A DNA stretch of 21,437 nt from a virus. The DNA lies in the IMG/VR virus record IMGVR_UViG_3300010293_000044, positions 1 through 21,437 of that record, one strand, 5' to 3'. The stretch's first letter is position 1. Each line of letters begins with the position of its first letter. Under the pieces are notes generated by a model. The model was not told the DNA's origin. It ran no database searches and saw only the letters and a program-made list of their open reading frames with translations. The position numbers and the translations under genes were made by a program. Shown one piece after another: positions 20,020-21,437 of the stretch.

Positions 20020-20169
20020 ATGCTAAAAGGATCGGTTAGTCAAATAATTAGAGAGTTAGTAAAAGACAACAAGAAAAAGGGAAAAGCCAATGGAAACAAA
20101 GGTAAAAAAAGACCAATGAAACAAATTATAGCTATTGCTTTAGGTAAAGCAGGAAAATCAAGGAAATAA
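20020..20169 (+). CDS. Small basic protein, DUF6496-like, 49 aa
   Basis: The sequence is extremely Lys-rich (KDNKKKGKANGNKGKKRPMK) and ends MKQIIAIALGKAGKSRK. The QIIAIAL-x-x-AGKS ending resembles DUF6496-type small proteins of phages and bacteria. It could bind DNA, be packaged with it, or act as a virion cement peptide; none is shown. It starts 2 bases after the previous stop and overlaps the next gene by 1 base. Confidence 0.6.
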   Translation: MLKGSVSQIIRELVKDNKKKGKANGNKGKKRPMKQIIAIALGKAGKSRK

Positions 20170-21281
20170 TGGCAAGATTTTTAGGACTAGGATCGGGAAA
20201 AAATGGAGTAATTAACTTATCTAGTTATACTCCTTTAAAATATTCTTGTTCTGGATCTAGTGGTTCTACTTCACTCTCAGCTACAGGCACTTTTAGCGCT
20301 GGTGATCGTTTATTTATTATCCAATCACGAGGAACTGGGGTAGGAAATTATGAAGATAATCGTGTAGCTTCTTATACATCTGGAACTGTAACCCTAGTTC
20401 ATCCTTTGGAAAATACTTACACTGATTCAGGAGCTTCACAGGCTCAAGTTTTAGTCGTCAAAGAGGCTTCTAGTGTTACTGGATCGCTTACAGTTTCAGC
20501 TTGGGATGGAAATGTGGGCGGTGGTTTTGTCATGGCTTGCTCTGGCACTTTCTCTGGAACTGTCAATGCTAATGGTAAGGGATATAGGGCTGAAGCTGCA
20601 CTAACATCTGCAAATCAAATTGGTAGACAGGGGGAAGGACACTCTGCTGCTGGAGGAACTCAGTCTAGGTCGGCTAATGGAAATGGCGGAGGTGGTGGTG
20701 AGGGTTATTCTGGATCTTCTAGAGCTGGCGGTGGAGGAGGTGGTGGATATGCTGCTGCTGGTTCTACTGGAACTCAGGGATTGAGTGGTGATTCTCAGAC
20801 TGAAGGCGGCTTAGGGGGAAGCTCTGTGGGTCAGGCAGAGTTAACATCTCTTTTTATTGGTGGTTCTGGAGGTGGTGGAGGAGCTGGGACTGTTGGTGGC
20901 GGAGGTGAAGTTTCTGGAAAAGGAGGTGATGGTGGTGGATTTATAGTTGTTTACTCTAAAAACATATCAAATACAGCGCAACTTACAGCAAACGGAGGCA
21001 GTGGAACTGCTCCAACCAGAGATGGACTGGCTGGAGGTGGTGGAGGAGCTGGCGGATCTGTCTTAATTAAGTCAGTTTCCACGGCAATCGGAACTTCTAA
21101 AATTACCGCCTCTGCTGGTTCTGGTGGACCTGGCTCTGGAGCTGGTCCTATAGCTGGAGGAAATGGATCGGTGGGTCGCATTCGCATTGAAAGCTGCTCG
21201 CTCTCTGGGACTACCTCACCAACCGCTTCAACTCAAACAGGAGGGCATAGTTATTGTGGAAGTAGTGTAGCAATCTTATAA
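20169..21281 (+). CDS. Glycine-rich receptor-binding adhesin
   Basis: This 370-residue protein is a probable tail-tip adhesin. Residues 1-110 are beta-rich (SLSATGTFSAGDRLFIIQSR, RVASYTSGTVTLVHPLEN) and probably the base or attachment part. From about 165 to 345 there are repeated glycine runs (GNGGGGGEGYSG, RAGGGGGGGYAAAG, GGSGGGGGAGTVGGGGEV, LAGGGGGAGGSVLIK) alternating with variable loops, as in polyglycine sandwich adhesins such as gp38 of T-even phages. The end, TGGHSYCGSSVAIL, may form a capping element. AAGGA precedes the start. Low sequence complexity makes similarity-based naming risky; the composition and position are the evidence. Confidence 0.7.
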   Translation: MARFLGLGSGKNGVINLSSYTPLKYSCSGSSGSTSLSATGTFSAGDRLFIIQSRGTGVGNYEDNRVASYTSGTVTLVHPLENTYTDSGASQAQVLVVKEASSVTGSLTVSAWDGNVGGGFVMACSGTFSGTVNANGKGYRAEAALTSANQIGRQGEGHSAAGGTQSRSANGNGGGGGEGYSGSSRAGGGGGGGYAAAGSTGTQGLSGDSQTEGGLGGSSVGQAELTSLFIGGSGGGGGAGTVGGGGEVSGKGGDGGGFIVVYSKNISNTAQLTANGGSGTAPTRDGLAGGGGGAGGSVLIKSVSTAIGTSKITASAGSGGPGSGAGPIAGGNGSVGRIRIESCSLSGTTSPTASTQTGGHSYCGSSVAIL

Positions 21282-21288
21282 AGGAAAT

Positions 21289-21437
21289 ATGGCAGATAAT
21301 CTACAATCTTGGCTGGGTATACAGCAAGAACAAGCAAAAGCAGCAGAAAACTACATCAATGATCTCATGGGTCAAGCTCAAGGTGATAGAGATTTTATTA
21401 TCTCCCAGCTTAAAAGAGATCACGACCTTGCCTTGGG
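21289..21437 (+). CDS. Hypothetical helical virion-region protein, 3'-truncated by window edge
   Basis: ATG 21289 has AAAGGA 4 bases upstream. The visible 49 residues, MADNLQSWLGIQQEQAKAAE then NYINDLMGQAQGDRDFIISQ, are strongly helical and probably coiled-coil. The frame runs off the right edge. It may be another tail component or an internal virion protein. There is too little to name it. Confidence 0.6.
   Translation, partial: MADNLQSWLGIQQEQAKAAENYINDLMGQAQGDRDFIISQLKRDHDLAL

Noticed and set aside
1-21437. CRISPR array, insertion sequence or recoded TGA codons
   Set aside because: No regularly spaced repeats and no transposase. TGA ends several clearly complete genes, with starts overlapping in ATGA, so the standard bacterial code fits.

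Overview
The window looks like one arm of a tailed double-stranded DNA bacteriophage (or prophage) genome, probably assembled from a metagenome. Every gene I accept is on the + strand, and genes commonly touch or overlap by 1-16 bases. From about 5.0 to 21.4 kb there is a virion-assembly module: terminase small and large subunits, P22-type portal, scaffold-like protein, SU10-type major capsid protein, adaptor, a nozzle-like tail protein, tail fibres and a glycine-rich adhesin. Adaptor plus nozzle-like protein, with no tape measure or tail tube in view, suggests short-tailed (podovirus-like) morphology. TGA works as a normal stop, so the opal-recoded codes are unlikely. Many genes have AAGGA/GGAGG ribosome binding sites. 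The host cannot be named from the sequence.

Layout. (1) 1-1.5 kb: the 3' part of a ParB-like DNA-binding protein, a hairpin terminator, a small helix-turn-helix protein and a membrane-anchored lysozyme/transglycosylase-like protein. (2) 1.53-1.80 kb: a non-coding stretch with a hairpin, a cloverleaf able to form most tRNA helices but with aberrant loops and 10-bp direct repeats around it, and a second structured RNA candidate. (3) 1.8-5.0 kb: an array of small genes (22-122 codons), mostly unknown, including an SPFH-like membrane/coiled-coil protein, zinc-ribbon-like proteins and single-span membrane peptides. (4) 5.0-6.9 kb: DNA packaging. (5) 6.9-10.9 kb: a promoter/terminator leader, a small membrane protein, portal, a structured intergenic RNA candidate, scaffold, capsid and a strong terminator. 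(6) 10.9-15.5 kb: an accessory block of three glycosyltransferases and a GDP-mannose 3,5-epimerase-like enzyme with small flanking genes. (7) 15.5-21.4 kb: a second promoter/terminator leader, then tail, adaptor and receptor-binding genes, running off the right edge.

The most unusual signals are regulatory. Two promoters share the 12-mer TTGATCTAGTTG, an extended -10 and exactly the same 44-base distance to a start codon that has no Shine-Dalgarno; their geometry predicts leaderless mRNAs for the small terminase and for the first gene of the accessory block. Two other promoters (TTGACA type) share a downstream motif, ACTCTTGTAA followed by ATGAGGC, and are each followed within about 50 bases by an intrinsic terminator placed directly before a structural operon. 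That arrangement resembles the late promoter/terminator control of lambdoid phages and implies antitermination or attenuation. The glycosylation block between capsid and tail genes suggests that the phage makes its own nucleotide sugar and modifies its virion or its host's surface.
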